Assembly: GCF_002866025.1 (NCBI RefSeq) | Contig: NZ_LNDE01000001.1 | Span: 496,001 to 560,000 of the forward strand | Source: Thermotoga sp. KOL6 | GTDB lineage: Bacteria; Thermotogota; Thermotogae; Thermotogales; Thermotogaceae | Direction: 5' to 3' | DNA: 64,000 nt | In this document: positions 1-9,174 of the stretch, piece after piece | Position numbering within the stretch: position 1 is the stretch's first letter | Layout: each line of letters starts with the position of its first letter | The notes under the pieces: model-generated | Told to the model about the DNA's origin: nothing | Database searches by the model: none | Seen by the model: only the letters and a program-made list of their open reading frames with translations | Position numbers and translations under genes: made by a program

Positions 1-372
1 ATTTACATCAGTGATGAAGAGTTTCTTCCAAAGAAAATTTTCCAGATAAACGATAGAGGAGGATATTGTGTTCTAGTACCACCTGAAACTCCCTTTTCGA
101 CCGAACAGCTTGCTGTTCTCAAATTGAAAAACGTTAAACTTTACACCAACCAGGATGCAACATCTTCTTTCAAGGAATTTTGTTACAAATCGGGTGGTGG
201 GGTTGGTAAACCTCACTTTTTGAAACACAACTTGTGGGTATTCAGTTTCTCTTATGTTAAACCAATTTCTGAGGAAATCATTCCCATTTCTGTCACCTTC
301 AAAACACCAGATATGAACTATTCAGACACCGTGTACGTCACAAAGAGGGTGATAGAACTTGAGCTCAAATGA
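1..372 (+). CDS. C-terminal part of an unidentified protein (5' truncated)
   Basis: The frame is open from the first base to a TGA at 370-372, so the gene starts outside the window and about 123 residues are visible. The first in-window ATG (124) is only an internal methionine, because the open frame continues upstream of it. The visible part alternates short hydrophobic and charged stretches with a mixed alpha/beta look, and has no membrane segment or recognised motif. I do not recognise the family. It overlaps the TTG start of the TPR gene and lies two genes upstream of mfd, so it is probably in the same operon. Confidence 0.6.
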   Translation: MYISDEEFLPKKIFQINDRGGYCVLVPPETPFSTEQLAVLKLKNVKLYTNQDATSSFKEFCYKSGGGVGKPHFLKHNLWVFSFSYVKPISEEIIPISVTFKTPDMNYSDTVYVTKRVIELELK

Positions 373-781
373 ATTCGAAGAAGCATATTTTGAGATGAAA
401 GAGGGAAAGTTGGAAACCGCTTTGAAAAAGTTTTTGAAGATTGCGGAAAAAGAGTCTTCTGTGGAGATATGGGTTAACATAGGAAACATCTACAGAAGGA
501 TGAATTATCTTGCAAAAGCAATAGAGAGTTATAAAAAAGCGTTGGATCTGGATCCAAAAAATGCGATCGCACTTTTTAACATGGGATGCGCATACTATCA
601 AATGGGAAAGTATTTCGAGGCTTTATCTTTAGTGGAAAAGGCGGAATCTTCAGGATTGAACGACTCTAGAGTAAAGGTTGTAAGGGCTCTTTGCAAAATC
701 AAACTCAATTTTCCAAACGCCCTGGAAGATCTTAGTGAAGACCAAAAGAAAATTGTGAAAGACTTGGTGAGTAATGATTGA
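359..781 (+). CDS. Small TPR-repeat protein
   Basis: A 140-residue protein. Its middle, about residues 36-110, carries tandem tetratricopeptide units with the usual small and aromatic spacing (WVNIGNIYRRM, AIESYKKALDLDP, ALFNMGCAYYQMG). TPR units are protein-interaction scaffolds, and the partner is not evident. The start is TTG at 359, supported by GAGGGTGAT a few bases upstream. It overlaps the end of the preceding gene, and its own stop overlaps the mfd start by 8 bases, which suggests translational coupling. No signal peptide is seen. Confidence 0.75.
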   Translation: MSSNEFEEAYFEMKEGKLETALKKFLKIAEKESSVEIWVNIGNIYRRMNYLAKAIESYKKALDLDPKNAIALFNMGCAYYQMGKYFEALSLVEKAESSGLNDSRVKVVRALCKIKLNFPNALEDLSEDQKKIVKDLVSND

Positions 782-3467
782 GATATTTCTAATCCCAAAC
801 GAGAGATTTTCCAGCACGAAAGGATACGTTTTCTATCCGTCGAGGGACACTCTACCTTCAGAAGAGATCGATTTGTCTCCAAATGTGAAAAAAAGGAGAA
901 TTGAGATCCTCTGGAGACTCTTAAAAGACGAGGATCTGAGGCTTGTTACTACTCTGAAAGCCCTCACTGAAAAATTGTTCTCTCCGAATTTCCTGAAGGA
1001 GAATTCCATAAGGATACGGTCGGCCTCGATACTGACTCTCCCTCCTGAGAAACTTGTGAGAATGGGGTATGAGCGTACTTTCACAGTCCAAGCACCGGGA
1101 GAGTTCTCCATAAGAGGTGGCATTGTCGACATCTTCTCCCCGGGGTACGATCATCCCATAAGAATTGAGTTGTTTGGAGATGAAGTAGAAGAGATCAGAT
1201 TTTTCAACGTTGCTACTCAAAGATCCTTCCAGGCTACCAATGAAGTTGTTGTACTTCCGTTTATCGATGGATACGGAGACAACACACTTCTTGACTTCGC
1301 AAAGTCAGAAGTTCGTTTTGTATGTGAAGATAATAGGAAGGTATTGGAAGAGTTTAGAAAAATTCGAAAGGAGATGAAAGAACTTCTAGGAGACGAATAT
1401 GAAAAATTCTTCGATGAGAGTGTTTTGGATAGGGTGTTGAAGAAGGTGGCCAAAAAAACCATCACGTTCGTCATTCCCCAAAATAAAGAAGAAGAGTCTC
1501 TTCCTATCTTAGATGTGGATGAAATAGCAGAAGGCGAACTCGTTGTTCATAGAGAACACGGAGTGGCTATCTTTGAAGGCATTGTTCGTTTGAAAGGGGT
1601 TCTGGGTGAGCGTGATTATTTGAAGCTAAAATACGAAGATTCCATTCTCTATGTACCTGTGGAAAAGATAGACAGAGTACACAAGTACATAGGTGATCCT
1701 TCTCAAGTGAAACTTGATAGGTTGAATAGGGGAAGATGGAAACAAACGTTGAAAAAAGTGAAAGAAAATATCGAACGCAAAATAAAGGAACTTGTCGAGC
1801 TTTACATGAAACGACAAGAAGCACGTGGAATACCACTACTTGGTGATCCAGAGTTAGAAGAAAAATTCTCAGAAACTTTTTCCTACATTGAAACCCCTGA
1901 TCAAGAGCGATGTATAGAAGAAGTGCTAGCAGATTTAGCATCTGAAAAACCCATGGACAGACTACTTTGTGGTGATGCAGGTGTTGGAAAAACAGAAGTG
2001 GCACTTCGTGCTGCGTTCCGAACAGTGGTGTCTGGAAAACAAGTTGTTGTTCTCGTACCAACAACTGTACTTGCCAGACAACACTACGAAACGTTCAAAG
2101 AAAGGCTAGAGCCGTTTGGAATTAAAGTAGAATTGTTGGACAGCTCTAGGACATCTAGAGAAAGAAAAGAAGTAATTCAGGGATTGAAAAAAGGGGAAAT
2201 AGATGTTGTAATAGGGACACACTCTCTCCTAAATAACAACGTGAAATTCGCTGATGTAGGACTCGTTATCATCGACGAAGAGCAAAAGTTTGGTGTTGAG
2301 CAAAAAGAACAATTCAAAAAGATGAGACTCAACGTGAACGTTCTTTCACTGAGCGCAACCCCTATTCCCCGGACACTTCACATGGCTCTTTCCGGAATGA
2401 AAGATTTTTCGGTTATCAACACCCCTCCTCCTGGTCGTAAACCTGTTCACATCTACGTTGCAGAATACAATGAGGATCTTATAAAGGGGGCTGTTGTGAG
2501 AGAAATAAACAGAGGTGGACAGGTGATTTATGTTCACAACAGAGTCGAGGAACTTCCAGAGGTTTTTGCAAAGTTGAAGAAGATGTTCCCGGAACTCAAA
2601 ATCGAGGTAGCCCACGGTAGGATGTCAAGAAAAAACATGGAGAAAGTGATCCATGAATTTTATCAAGGAGAGATCGATGTTCTTCTGTGCACCACTATCA
2701 TAGAAAACGGTGTGGACATTCCAAATGCAAACACTCTGATTGTCGATGACGCTCACAGATACGGACTTGCCCAGTTGTATCAGCTCAGAGGAAGAGTCGG
2801 TAGAAGTGATCGGAGAGCTTTCGCGTACTTCTTGTATCCGAAGAACGTTCCAAAGAACGCGCTGAAAAGATTGAAAATTTTTAGATCCCACACAGGACCA
2901 AACAGCGGACTTCAAATCGCCATGAAGGATATGGAATTGAGAGGTATAGGAGATGTCCTCGGACTTGAACAGCATGGAAACGTGGTTTCTATTGGTTTGA
3001 AGCTCTACAATGAGATGTTGAAAGAGACTGTGATGAAGATCAGAGGAGAACAAGTAGAATCGAAGCAAGCCATAAATGTCGAGATAGAAAATCCTCCCGG
3101 GAGATTCTTCATCCCGGAGGATTATGTACCAAACCCTGTGGAGAGGCTAAGAATGTACAGAAAACTTGCTTTCTCCGCTACAGAAGAAGATTTGGAAGAT
3201 ATTCGTGAAGAAATGAAAGACAGATTTGGAGAACCTCCCGAAGAGGTAAAACTTCTTCTGAACTACTTTAAATTGCGAATAAGGGCAGCTGAGCTTGGAA
3301 TAAAAAAAATCAGGTTCGATCACTCCATGGTGGAACTTTTCCCGAGCAAAAGCTCATCGTTCTTGAAACATCCAAGATACAATCCAAGATCAGGAAGTGT
3401 CGTTCTCTACAAAAGAGGAAACCCTGTAGACTTTCTTCTAAGTTTTCTAAAAAATAACGAAGGGTGA
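774..3467 (+). CDS. mfd: Transcription-repair coupling factor Mfd, short form
   Basis: Mfd is a DNA translocase that displaces stalled RNA polymerase and recruits the UvrAB repair proteins. Its 897 residues contain a remnant of the UvrB-like region (PGEFSIRGG near 108), a CarD-like polymerase-interaction domain (ELVVHREHGVAIFEG near 256), Walker A GDAGVGKT near 400, a DEEQ box near 501, SATPIPRT near 526, a GRVGR motif VI near 673 and a C-terminal D7-like region. Canonical Mfd is about 1,150 residues. The shortening falls in the N-terminal UvrB-homology module, and the motor is intact. ATG 774 overlaps the TPR stop. A terminator shared with rpoD follows directly. Confidence 0.95.
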   Translation: MIEIFLIPNERFSSTKGYVFYPSRDTLPSEEIDLSPNVKKRRIEILWRLLKDEDLRLVTTLKALTEKLFSPNFLKENSIRIRSASILTLPPEKLVRMGYERTFTVQAPGEFSIRGGIVDIFSPGYDHPIRIELFGDEVEEIRFFNVATQRSFQATNEVVVLPFIDGYGDNTLLDFAKSEVRFVCEDNRKVLEEFRKIRKEMKELLGDEYEKFFDESVLDRVLKKVAKKTITFVIPQNKEEESLPILDVDEIAEGELVVHREHGVAIFEGIVRLKGVLGERDYLKLKYEDSILYVPVEKIDRVHKYIGDPSQVKLDRLNRGRWKQTLKKVKENIERKIKELVELYMKRQEARGIPLLGDPELEEKFSETFSYIETPDQERCIEEVLADLASEKPMDRLLCGDAGVGKTEVALRAAFRTVVSGKQVVVLVPTTVLARQHYETFKERLEPFGIKVELLDSSRTSRERKEVIQGLKKGEIDVVIGTHSLLNNNVKFADVGLVIIDEEQKFGVEQKEQFKKMRLNVNVLSLSATPIPRTLHMALSGMKDFSVINTPPPGRKPVHIYVAEYNEDLIKGAVVREINRGGQVIYVHNRVEELPEVFAKLKKMFPELKIEVAHGRMSRKNMEKVIHEFYQGEIDVLLCTTIIENGVDIPNANTLIVDDAHRYGLAQLYQLRGRVGRSDRRAFAYFLYPKNVPKNALKRLKIFRSHTGPNSGLQIAMKDMELRGIGDVLGLEQHGNVVSIGLKLYNEMLKETVMKIRGEQVESKQAINVEIENPPGRFFIPEDYVPNPVERLRMYRKLAFSATEEDLEDIREEMKDRFGEPPEEVKLLLNYFKLRIRAAELGIKKIRFDHSMVELFPSKSSSFLKHPRYNPRSGSVVLYKRGNPVDFLLSFLKNNEG

Positions 3468-3485
3468 GTTCCCTCACCCTTCGTT
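3456..3485. terminator. Bidirectional intrinsic terminator between mfd and rpoD
   Basis: A perfect 13-bp inverted repeat (AACGAAGGGTGAG / CTCACCCTTCGTT) with a 4-base loop. It is followed by TTTT on the plus strand and ATTTTTT on the minus strand. It contains the stop codons of the convergent mfd and rpoD genes, so one hairpin can end both transcripts. Confidence 0.9.
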
Positions 3486-4661
3486 TTCATCCATCAGTGA
3501 AAGCAAGGATTTCAAATACTTACTCCTTGAAGGATGTCTCAACTTTCTAAGTGCTTTAACCTCTATCTGTCTTATTCTCTCCCTCGTCACGTTGAAATAT
3601 TGGCCCACTTCTTCTAAGGTTTTGGGTTTTCCATCGAGCAAACCATATCTCATCCTGAGAACCATTGCTTCTCTAGGACTGAGGGTCTTCAACACTTTCT
3701 CCAACTCCTCACGCATCAACATCCTCATTGCTTCTTTTTTAGGAGAAGGTATGGATTCATCAGCTACGAAATCTTCTATGGAAGAATCTTCGTCTTCTCC
3801 TATTGGAGACTCAAGCGATATGGTTTCTTTTGCAGCTTCTAGTATATCCTTTATCTTCTCAGGTGGTTTCCCCATCATTTTTGCCAACTCTTCTATGGAT
3901 GGTTCTTCACCGTGTTTTTGATAATATTCCCTTCTGAGCCGGTTCAATTTGTTTATGGTCTCCACCATGTGAACGGGTATCCTGATCGTTCTTGCTTGGT
4001 CAGCGATCGCTCTCGTAATAGCTTGCCTGATCCACCATGTGGCGTACGTGCTAAATTTGTAACCTTTTCTCCAGTCGAATTTCTCCACCGCCTTTAGTAA
4101 ACCTATATTCCCCTCCTGTATGAGGTCTTGGAACGAAAGTCCCCGACCCATATAACGTTTGGCTATGCTGACAACGAGCCTCAAATTTGATGTAATGAGT
4201 TTCTCTTTTGCTTTCCTATCACCCATCTGGGCACGTCTTGCAAGCTCTCTTTCCTGAGCTGGTGTAAGCAATGGTATTTTCCCTATTTCTTTGAGATACA
4301 TTTTTATAGAATCTCTCACATTGCTAGTATCATGAACTTCTGGGGATTCTTTCTCGAGAAGTTCTTCGAGTTCTTCGGTAGAAGTATCTTCCTCTACTGT
4401 ATCGCTTTCGACAATATTGACTCCGTTCTTCTCTAACTCCTCGTATATTCTCTCTATCAAATTCGTATCGAACCCTTCGAAATCAGGTGGAAAAGCCTTG
4501 TCTATATCTTCGTAAGTGATGTAACCTTTCTTTTTGCCTTGACGGATGAGCTTTTTGATTCGTTTTTCTATCTCAGGAGGAAACTTATTCTCCTCTCTTG
4601 AATTCGTTTTGGTATTTACTTGTTGGTTTTCATTCATGATGATTTCCTTCTTTTCTGCCAT
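3474..4661 (-). CDS. rpoD: RNA polymerase primary sigma factor (sigma-70/SigA)
   Basis: The housekeeping sigma factor, which directs RNA polymerase to -35/-10 promoters. An acidic region 1.1 is followed by region 1.2 ([17 protein letters not shown]), the highly conserved region 2 ([31 protein letters not shown]), region 3 and the region 4 helix-turn-helix ([20 protein letters not shown]). ATG 4661 is chosen because AGGAGGTGAT then has about 8 bases of spacing. GTG 4670 lies within that site. The result is 395 residues. It directly follows dnaG, the classical rpsU/dnaG/rpoD-type pairing without rpsU. Confidence 0.96.
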   Translation of the reverse strand: MAEKKEIIMNENQQVNTKTNSREENKFPPEIEKRIKKLIRQGKKKGYITYEDIDKAFPPDFEGFDTNLIERIYEELEKNGVNIVESDTVEEDTSTEELEELLEKESPEVHDTSNVRDSIKMYLKEIGKIPLLTPAQERELARRAQMGDRKAKEKLITSNLRLVVSIAKRYMGRGLSFQDLIQEGNIGLLKAVEKFDWRKGYKFSTYATWWIRQAITRAIADQARTIRIPVHMVETINKLNRLRREYYQKHGEEPSIEELAKMMGKPPEKIKDILEAAKETISLESPIGEDEDSSIEDFVADESIPSPKKEAMRMLMREELEKVLKTLSPREAMVLRMRYGLLDGKPKTLEEVGQYFNVTRERIRQIEVKALRKLRHPSRSKYLKSLLSLMDENEG

Positions 4662-4666
4662 ACTCA

Positions 4667-6361
4667 TCACCTCCTTTTCATCTTACGCAAGAGGTCCATT
4701 TTCATACTCAGAAGAATCCGCTTTTCTTCTTCGGAGGGGCTCCTTTTGATCCTCTCATCTATCTCCATTAGACGCTTTTCTAATCGTCGATTCTTCAATT
4801 TTTCAGAAATATCGCCGAGAAACTTTTCCGGGTCTTTGGGAGGAGGAATCTCTTCTAAAATTTTGAAAATCCAGTCCTTCATCTCTTTTGGGAAACTCTC
4901 TACCACGTCATTTGGGTCTTCGCCACCCATGATTTTCTCAAAGAAATCTTTTGCGTTCCCTTCCAGTACCTCCAAATCGAGGCTCAAGATCTTCTCTCTG
5001 AGGTCTTCATAATTCAAGAAAAGATAGACCAATGCTTCTTCTTCACCGTAAACTTTTGATATCCTCTTCTCGTGAACAAGCATATTGTTAGACCTATCAC
5101 TTTCAAAAAAGTTCAACAACTGACTCTCAGGTATCTGTAAAAGAGAAGACACTTCCTTAATAAGATTGTCCACGTTTTTCAGGTATCCTTTTCTTCGCAT
5201 CTTTTGGATCCATTTTTTCAAAAAAAGAAGGTAAGCTTTCACACCAGTGGAACTGTTTCTGTCGAAAAGCACATCTCCTGCTTTCACTAGAAAATATTCG
5301 AATACCACGGAGTTTTTAAGCATGTTTTTTAGAGAACCTTTCCCTTCTCTGGAAAAAAGTTCATCAGGATCTTTATAAGGTTCTGGAGAAGCAACAAGAA
5401 CGTTGAATTCATACTCTAGAAGACTTTCCAGGGATGACAAAGTTGCTTTGAAGCCGGTTTTATCGTTGTCGAAACATAGAATGACATTTTTAGAATAAGC
5501 AGAAAGTTTCGAAATAGCCTCCCGAGAAAGGTTAGACCCAAGGACTGCCACGACGGTGGGAACACCATCTCGCTTGAAAGCCAAAGCGTCAAAGTAACCC
5601 TCAGTGATCACGAAAAAACCTACTTCTTTTGCGTGCTTTTTAGCCTCATCAAACAAAAATAATACTTTTCTTTTAGAAAAGTACTTGGTATCTGGGGAGT
5701 TCAAATACTTTGGATCTCCATCTCCCAGAATCCGCCCTCCAAAAGCAACAATATGACCACTATCATTTCTTATTGGAATGACTAATCTCCCTTCGAATCT
5801 ATCAATCAACTGATTCCCCTTTCTCAGAGTTAATCCGTATTTTACTGTTTCTTCTTCTCCTAGTCCCATTCTTTTTGCCACTTCGAGGGCAATTTTTGAT
5901 CCTCTTGGAACATATCCAAATCCTATCTCTTTCAACTCATTCAGTGTGTATCCTCTAGATTTTAGATACTCTTTCGCTTTTTCTGAACGTTCCAATTCGT
6001 TTACATATCTTTTCCATACCTCCTCGTAAAGACGAACATACTTAACATAGTCGGAGGGACCTCTTTCTTTGTAAACAGAGATATCGATACCGACTCTTTT
6101 GGCCAATCTTTCCAATGCTTCTTGAAAACTTATACCTTCCATCTCTTGGAGGAACTTTATAACGTCACCGCTTGCTCCACATCCAAAACAGTGGTATATT
6201 TTAAGGCCTGGATGTACATAGAAGGAAGGGTTTGTTTCCGCATGAAAAGGACAAAGCGCGCGGTAAGAAGAGCCGACTCTGGTGAGATTCACGTACTCCG
6301 AGATAACTTCCACAATGTCGACTTTTTCTTTTATTTCCTCGATCACCTCTCGAGGGATCAC
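4667..6361 (-). CDS. dnaG: DNA primase DnaG
   Basis: Synthesises RNA primers at the replication fork. An N-terminal CHC2 zinc ribbon (C37, H40, C58, C61) is followed by the RNA polymerase core with a Toprim segment (ITEGYFDAL, then CFDNDKTG) and a less conserved helicase-binding C-terminus. It has 564 residues, normal for the family. The start is GTG 6361, with AAGGAGTGA about 4-8 bases upstream. Its stop abuts the rpoD start, so sigma factor and primase are co-transcribed. A terminator-like hairpin separates it from rpsI upstream. Confidence 0.95.
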   Translation of the reverse strand: MIPREVIEEIKEKVDIVEVISEYVNLTRVGSSYRALCPFHAETNPSFYVHPGLKIYHCFGCGASGDVIKFLQEMEGISFQEALERLAKRVGIDISVYKERGPSDYVKYVRLYEEVWKRYVNELERSEKAKEYLKSRGYTLNELKEIGFGYVPRGSKIALEVAKRMGLGEEETVKYGLTLRKGNQLIDRFEGRLVIPIRNDSGHIVAFGGRILGDGDPKYLNSPDTKYFSKRKVLFLFDEAKKHAKEVGFFVITEGYFDALAFKRDGVPTVVAVLGSNLSREAISKLSAYSKNVILCFDNDKTGFKATLSSLESLLEYEFNVLVASPEPYKDPDELFSREGKGSLKNMLKNSVVFEYFLVKAGDVLFDRNSSTGVKAYLLFLKKWIQKMRRKGYLKNVDNLIKEVSSLLQIPESQLLNFFESDRSNNMLVHEKRISKVYGEEEALVYLFLNYEDLREKILSLDLEVLEGNAKDFFEKIMGGEDPNDVVESFPKEMKDWIFKILEEIPPPKDPEKFLGDISEKLKNRRLEKRLMEIDERIKRSPSEEEKRILLSMKMDLLRKMKRR

Positions 6362-6391
6362 ACTCTCTCACTCCTTAAGAATGAACAGAAG

Positions 6392-6416
6392 AAAAGAGGT
6401 CCGGGTTCTCCGGACC
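6392..6416 (-). terminator. Intrinsic terminator after rpsI
   Basis: On the minus strand a 7-bp GC-rich stem (GGTCCGG / CCGGACC, loop of 5) is followed by TCTTTTCTTC. It sits between the rpsI stop (6442) and the dnaG start, and likely ends or attenuates the rplM-rpsI transcript ahead of dnaG-rpoD. Confidence 0.7.
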
Positions 6417-6441
6417 CCGAATTTTCTCCTCTCGATAGGAA

Positions 6442-6846
6442 TCATCTCTTGGAGAACTGAGGAGCTCTTCTTGCTTTTTTCAAACCATACTTCTTCCTTT
6501 CGACTTCTCTTGGATCTCTTGTGAGCATCTTGTATTTTTTCAAAGTGGGTTTCAGATTCTCGTCGTACTGGAGGAGTGCTCTTGCTATTCCTAATCTCAC
6601 AGCACCAGACTGACCAGAAAGACCTCCTCCGTTGACTCTGATCACAAGATCGAACTTTCCAAGAGTGTTTGTAACTTCAAGGGGTTCTATTGCATGCTTC
6701 GTCCAAGCAGGGTTTTTAAAGTAATCAGCTAAACTTTCGTATTCTTTCCCATTGATTTTAACTTTTCCGTCACCGGGTCTCAGATAAACCCTCGCGACAG
6801 CCGTTTTCCGCCTACCAGTTCCATAGTAACCAATCACATCAGCCAT
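6442..6846 (-). CDS. rpsI: 30S ribosomal protein S9 (uS9)
   Basis: A 134-residue small-subunit protein whose C-terminal tail reaches the P-site tRNA. The N-terminal [12 protein letters not shown], the [19 protein letters not shown] core and the basic RRAPQFSKR tail are diagnostic. The ATG follows AAGGAGGG. It lies 19 bases after rplM in the conserved L13-S9 pair and is the last gene before a terminator. Confidence 0.97.
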   Translation of the reverse strand: MADVIGYYGTGRRKTAVARVYLRPGDGKVKINGKEYESLADYFKNPAWTKHAIEPLEVTNTLGKFDLVIRVNGGGLSGQSGAVRLGIARALLQYDENLKPTLKKYKMLTRDPREVERKKYGLKKARRAPQFSKR

Positions 6847-6865
6847 TCTTCTCCCTCCTTATAAC

Positions 6866-7315
6866 TTACAGTTCAATAACTTCCGGTTTCTGAGCTTGAT
6901 GTGGATGCTCAGAAGAGGCATAAATTTTGAGTCTTTTCAACATCTTTCTTCCCAGCTTGTTCTTTGGAAGCATTCTTTTAACAGCAAGCCATATGAGTCT
7001 TTCAGGATGTCTTTGAAGCATTTGTTTTGCGGTTATCGCTTTGAGCCCACCGGGGTATCCAGAATGTCTGTAGTAAATTTTTTGATCCAGTTTTTTACCG
7101 GTTAGTACTACCTTCTCAGCGTTCACAACAACAACATAGTCACCCATGTCAACGTACGGAGTGTAATTAGGTTTATGTTTTCCCATTAAAATCTTGGCTA
7201 TCCTCGTTGCCAACCTTCCCAAGACTTTTCCAGAAGCATCTACAACGTACCATTTTCTCTCTACTTCTTCCGGTTTCATCATGGTCGTTTTTTGAACAGG
7301 GAAATACCTAGCCAT
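6866..7315 (-). CDS. rplM: 50S ribosomal protein L13 (uL13)
   Basis: An early-assembling large-subunit protein of 149 residues. Signatures are [19 protein letters not shown], the [23 protein letters not shown] core and [11 protein letters not shown]. Its ATG overlaps the last bases of ribU, which has been placed upstream in the same transcript. It is paired with rpsI downstream. Confidence 0.97.
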   Translation of the reverse strand: MARYFPVQKTTMMKPEEVERKWYVVDASGKVLGRLATRIAKILMGKHKPNYTPYVDMGDYVVVVNAEKVVLTGKKLDQKIYYRHSGYPGGLKAITAKQMLQRHPERLIWLAVKRMLPKNKLGRKMLKRLKIYASSEHPHQAQKPEVIEL

Positions 7316-7859
7316 TGTTGCTCCTCCCTTCTAACGTTTCTAACTTGAAAATACTGGAGATTTTCTTATAAACAAAGAGAGTCACCACAGAATCAATTCC
7401 AAACTTAACCAGATTGAACGCCAAGATAAACGGAAAGAACCTGAGGTAAAGTTCAAAAGGAGCTTTGAAATAAAGAGGAACTATGAAAGCATTCAAGCCG
7501 AGAGCGAATGCTGTTGTGAAGAGCGTTGCAAATGTCATACCCTTTACAGCTGAAACTTTACTTTTGTTTTTATGATAAACAAGACCCGCTATTCCTACAA
7601 ATGACATACCGAGAACTGCGTTCATAGCTATTCCCACAGGATCCCCAGATTTCACAAGAAAAAAGATAACATCTTTGATCAATACAACGAGCATACCCAC
7701 TCTTGGCCCCAAAAGAAAACTCACAATGAGGGCAGGTATTTCGCTCGGATCATACTTTAGAAAAGCTGCCTGTGGGAATATAGGAAACTCAAGAAACATA
7801 ACAAGTGTAGCAAGGGCAGAGAATATTCCAACGAAAGAGATACGCTTTATATCGTTCAC
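7308..7859 (-). CDS. ribU: Riboflavin ECF-transporter substrate-binding component RibU
   Basis: An S-component of an energy-coupling-factor transporter, an integral membrane protein that captures riboflavin and works with a shared EcfAA'T module, which is not in this window. About 183 hydrophobic residues with roughly six membrane segments; the first is [16 protein letters not shown], and [18 protein letters not shown] is the usual signature. GTG 7859 fits best, because AGGAG at the end of rpmA precedes it by 7 bases. The ATG at 7874 has no ribosome site. It is an uptake gene lying between rpmA and rplM, overlapping rplM, with no FMN riboswitch seen. Confidence 0.85.
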   Translation of the reverse strand: MNDIKRISFVGIFSALATLVMFLEFPIFPQAAFLKYDPSEIPALIVSFLLGPRVGMLVVLIKDVIFFLVKSGDPVGIAMNAVLGMSFVGIAGLVYHKNKSKVSAVKGMTFATLFTTAFALGLNAFIVPLYFKAPFELYLRFFPFILAFNLVKFGIDSVVTLFVYKKISSIFKLETLEGRSNNG

Positions 7860-7863
7860 TTTC

Positions 7864-8115
7864 TCACTCCTCATAAACGCTCACATACTTCTTGTTGTTC
7901 TTTCTTTCAAATTTCACCTTGCCGTCTTTCAAAGCGAACAACGTGAAATCTCTTCCCATTCCCACGTTTTTTCCAGGATGAAATTTTGTTCCTCTCTGTC
8001 TCACCAAAATGTTTCCTGCTTTTACAAACTGACCGTCGCCTACCTTTACACCCAAATATTTTGGAAGACTATCCCTACCATTTTTTGCAACGCCACCACT
8101 TTTTTTATGAGCCAT
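7864..8115 (-). CDS. rpmA: 50S ribosomal protein L27 (bL27)
   Basis: An 83-residue large-subunit protein whose N-terminus lies near the peptidyl-transferase centre. The mature-type start [16 protein letters not shown] is encoded directly and the ATG has GGAGGTGAT upstream. There is no room for the N-terminal leader that Firmicute L27 carries for Prp cleavage, although a prp homologue is the next gene upstream. The gene order rplU-prp-rpmA is the common bacterial one. Confidence 0.97.
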   Translation of the reverse strand: MAHKKSGGVAKNGRDSLPKYLGVKVGDGQFVKAGNILVRQRGTKFHPGKNVGMGRDFTLFALKDGKVKFERKNNKKYVSVYEE

Positions 8116-8389
8116 TCACGATCACCTCCACCTTGATTTGAGAAGGGAAGTCCCGCTCGATCTCTTTCAAAGATCTCGTAAATGCTGCGATCAACTTCAA
8201 ACCACACTCATCCAAGTTCTTGAACTTGACCTTTAAATAGCCTGATGTTTTCTCCAAAACAGCTTTTCCTTCCGCTTTTAAAAAGTTAGCAACATGCTGG
8301 GTGAGAACACTAACTGAGGCACACACTACCTCGTTCGAAGAATGCCCCTTCACCTCAAAAAAAGAATCGGTAACCACCACTTTTATCAT
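8105..8389 (-). CDS. prp: Prp/YsxB-family cysteine protease homologue (DUF464)
   Basis: A 94-residue protein between rplU and rpmA, where Prp cleaves the L27 leader in Firmicutes. The family His and Cys are present ([16 protein letters not shown]), but only 7 positions apart, a shorter loop than I recall for the usual GH-x-C-A arrangement. ATG 8389 overlaps the rplU stop (ATGA). The longer frame to 8425 lies inside rplU. Since L27 here has no leader, the substrate or role is uncertain. It may act on another target or be a structural relic. Confidence 0.85.
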   Translation of the reverse strand: MIKVVVTDSFFEVKGHSSNEVVCASVSVLTQHVANFLKAEGKAVLEKTSGYLKVKFKNLDECGLKLIAAFTRSLKEIERDFPSQIKVEVIVNGS

Positions 8390-8700
8390 ACTTCTATCTT
8401 TTCGATCTTGATGGCCGTGTACCACTGTCTGTGCCCTTTCTCCACCTTACTGTTCTTTCTGGGTCTGTACTTTACGGTTTTCACTTTTCTTGCTTTGGCA
8501 TGTTCTAAAACTTTCCCGACAACCTTGGCACCTTCCACATAGGGTTTCCCAACGAGCACTTCATCATCTTTCCGGAGAAGAACCACTTTGTCAAAAACGA
8601 TCTCGTCTCCTGGAGAGTAATCTGTTTGTTTCTCAGTGTAGAGAATCTTCCCTTCTTCCACTTTGTACTGCCTACCAGAAGTTTCCACGATGGCGTACAA
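8386..8700 (-). CDS. rplU: 50S ribosomal protein L21 (bL21)
   Basis: A 104-residue large-subunit protein with [17 protein letters not shown] at the start and [17 protein letters not shown] near the end. The start is TTG 8700, with AGGAGGTGA about 7 bases upstream. It is the first gene of rplU-prp-rpmA-ribU-rplM-rpsI and is preceded by about 130 bases rich in inverted repeats, a candidate ribosomal-protein leader. Confidence 0.96.
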   Translation of the reverse strand: MYAIVETSGRQYKVEEGKILYTEKQTDYSPGDEIVFDKVVLLRKDDEVLVGKPYVEGAKVVGKVLEHAKARKVKTVKYRPRKNSKVEKGHRQWYTAIKIEKIEV

Positions 8701-8733
8701 AACTGTTCACCTCCTGTCGTTTTGGTATACAAA

Positions 8734-8778
8734 CGCTGGGGTACGTACCCAAACGGGATTTATGACGCACCCCAAGCG
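8734..8778 (-). promoter_or_regulatory. Candidate structured leader upstream of rplU
   Basis: On the minus strand CGCTTGGGGT at the 5' side can pair with ACCCCAGCG at the 3' side, with one bulged base. An inner CCC/GGG hairpin and a GGGTACGTACCC palindrome are alternative pairings with part of the same bases. It ends 33 bases before the TTG start of rplU. Position and mutually exclusive pairings resemble L21-type autoregulatory leaders of other bacteria. No homology is claimed. Confidence 0.45.
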
Positions 8779-8784
8779 CCAGCG

Positions 8785-8810
8785 AAGAGTATTCTACTAC
8801 TCTTTTTTTT
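8785..8810 (+). terminator. Plus-strand hairpin with T-run (possible antisense terminator)
   Basis: AAGAGTA pairs with TACTCTT (loop of 6) and is followed by eight T on the plus strand. No plus-strand gene ends here. It lies in the leader of rplU and could end an antisense transcript. On the minus strand it is preceded by an A-run and would not terminate. Confidence 0.4.
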
Positions 8811-8829
8811 CGAATATTTTAAAAAAGAA

Positions 8830-9174
8830 TTACTCTCCTCCTTCTTTGGGTATCAAACAGAGAAACTCAACTTCAGAGTTCGTATTGTTTCTGAAACCGT
8901 GTATTTCGTTCGGCTCCACGTAAATGCAATAACCTTCCTCTACTATGTTTTCACCACTCTCATTGAGCACTGTTAGTTGGCCTTTAAGAACGAATATTTC
9001 ATGTTCCCAAGGATGAGAGTGCCTGTCTATAATCCCACCCGGTTCTACAGTGAAGAGTCTCATAACAAAATTTCTTGCCTCTTTAAGACCTATAAGAACC
9101 CTTTTTTGAACCCCTTTCACCTTATCTGTAGAAATTTCATGAGGGGTTACATCATATGCTCTCTTTAATATCAT
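8830..9174 (-). CDS. Small Mn-type cupin (TM1459 family)
   Basis: A 114-residue single-domain cupin beta-barrel. The four metal-ligand histidines H52, H54, H58 (RHSHPWEHE) and H92 (NEIHGF) match the T. maritima protein TM1459, whose structure is known and which has oxidative alkene-cleaving activity in vitro. Its natural substrate is unknown. ATG 9174 (MILKRAYDV) is chosen because GGTAGGAG precedes it and it equals the recalled family start. It overlaps the end of khpB and is the last gene of the rpmH-to-cupin run, so it is probably co-transcribed with the membrane-insertion genes. Confidence 0.88.
   Translation of the reverse strand: MILKRAYDVTPHEISTDKVKGVQKRVLIGLKEARNFVMRLFTVEPGGIIDRHSHPWEHEIFVLKGQLTVLNESGENIVEEGYCIYVEPNEIHGFRNNTNSEVEFLCLIPKEGGE

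Noticed and set aside
8796-8829. TAAAAT / TAGAAT boxes as an rplU promoter
   Set aside because: No acceptable -35 is found at 16-18 bases, so I do not call a promoter.
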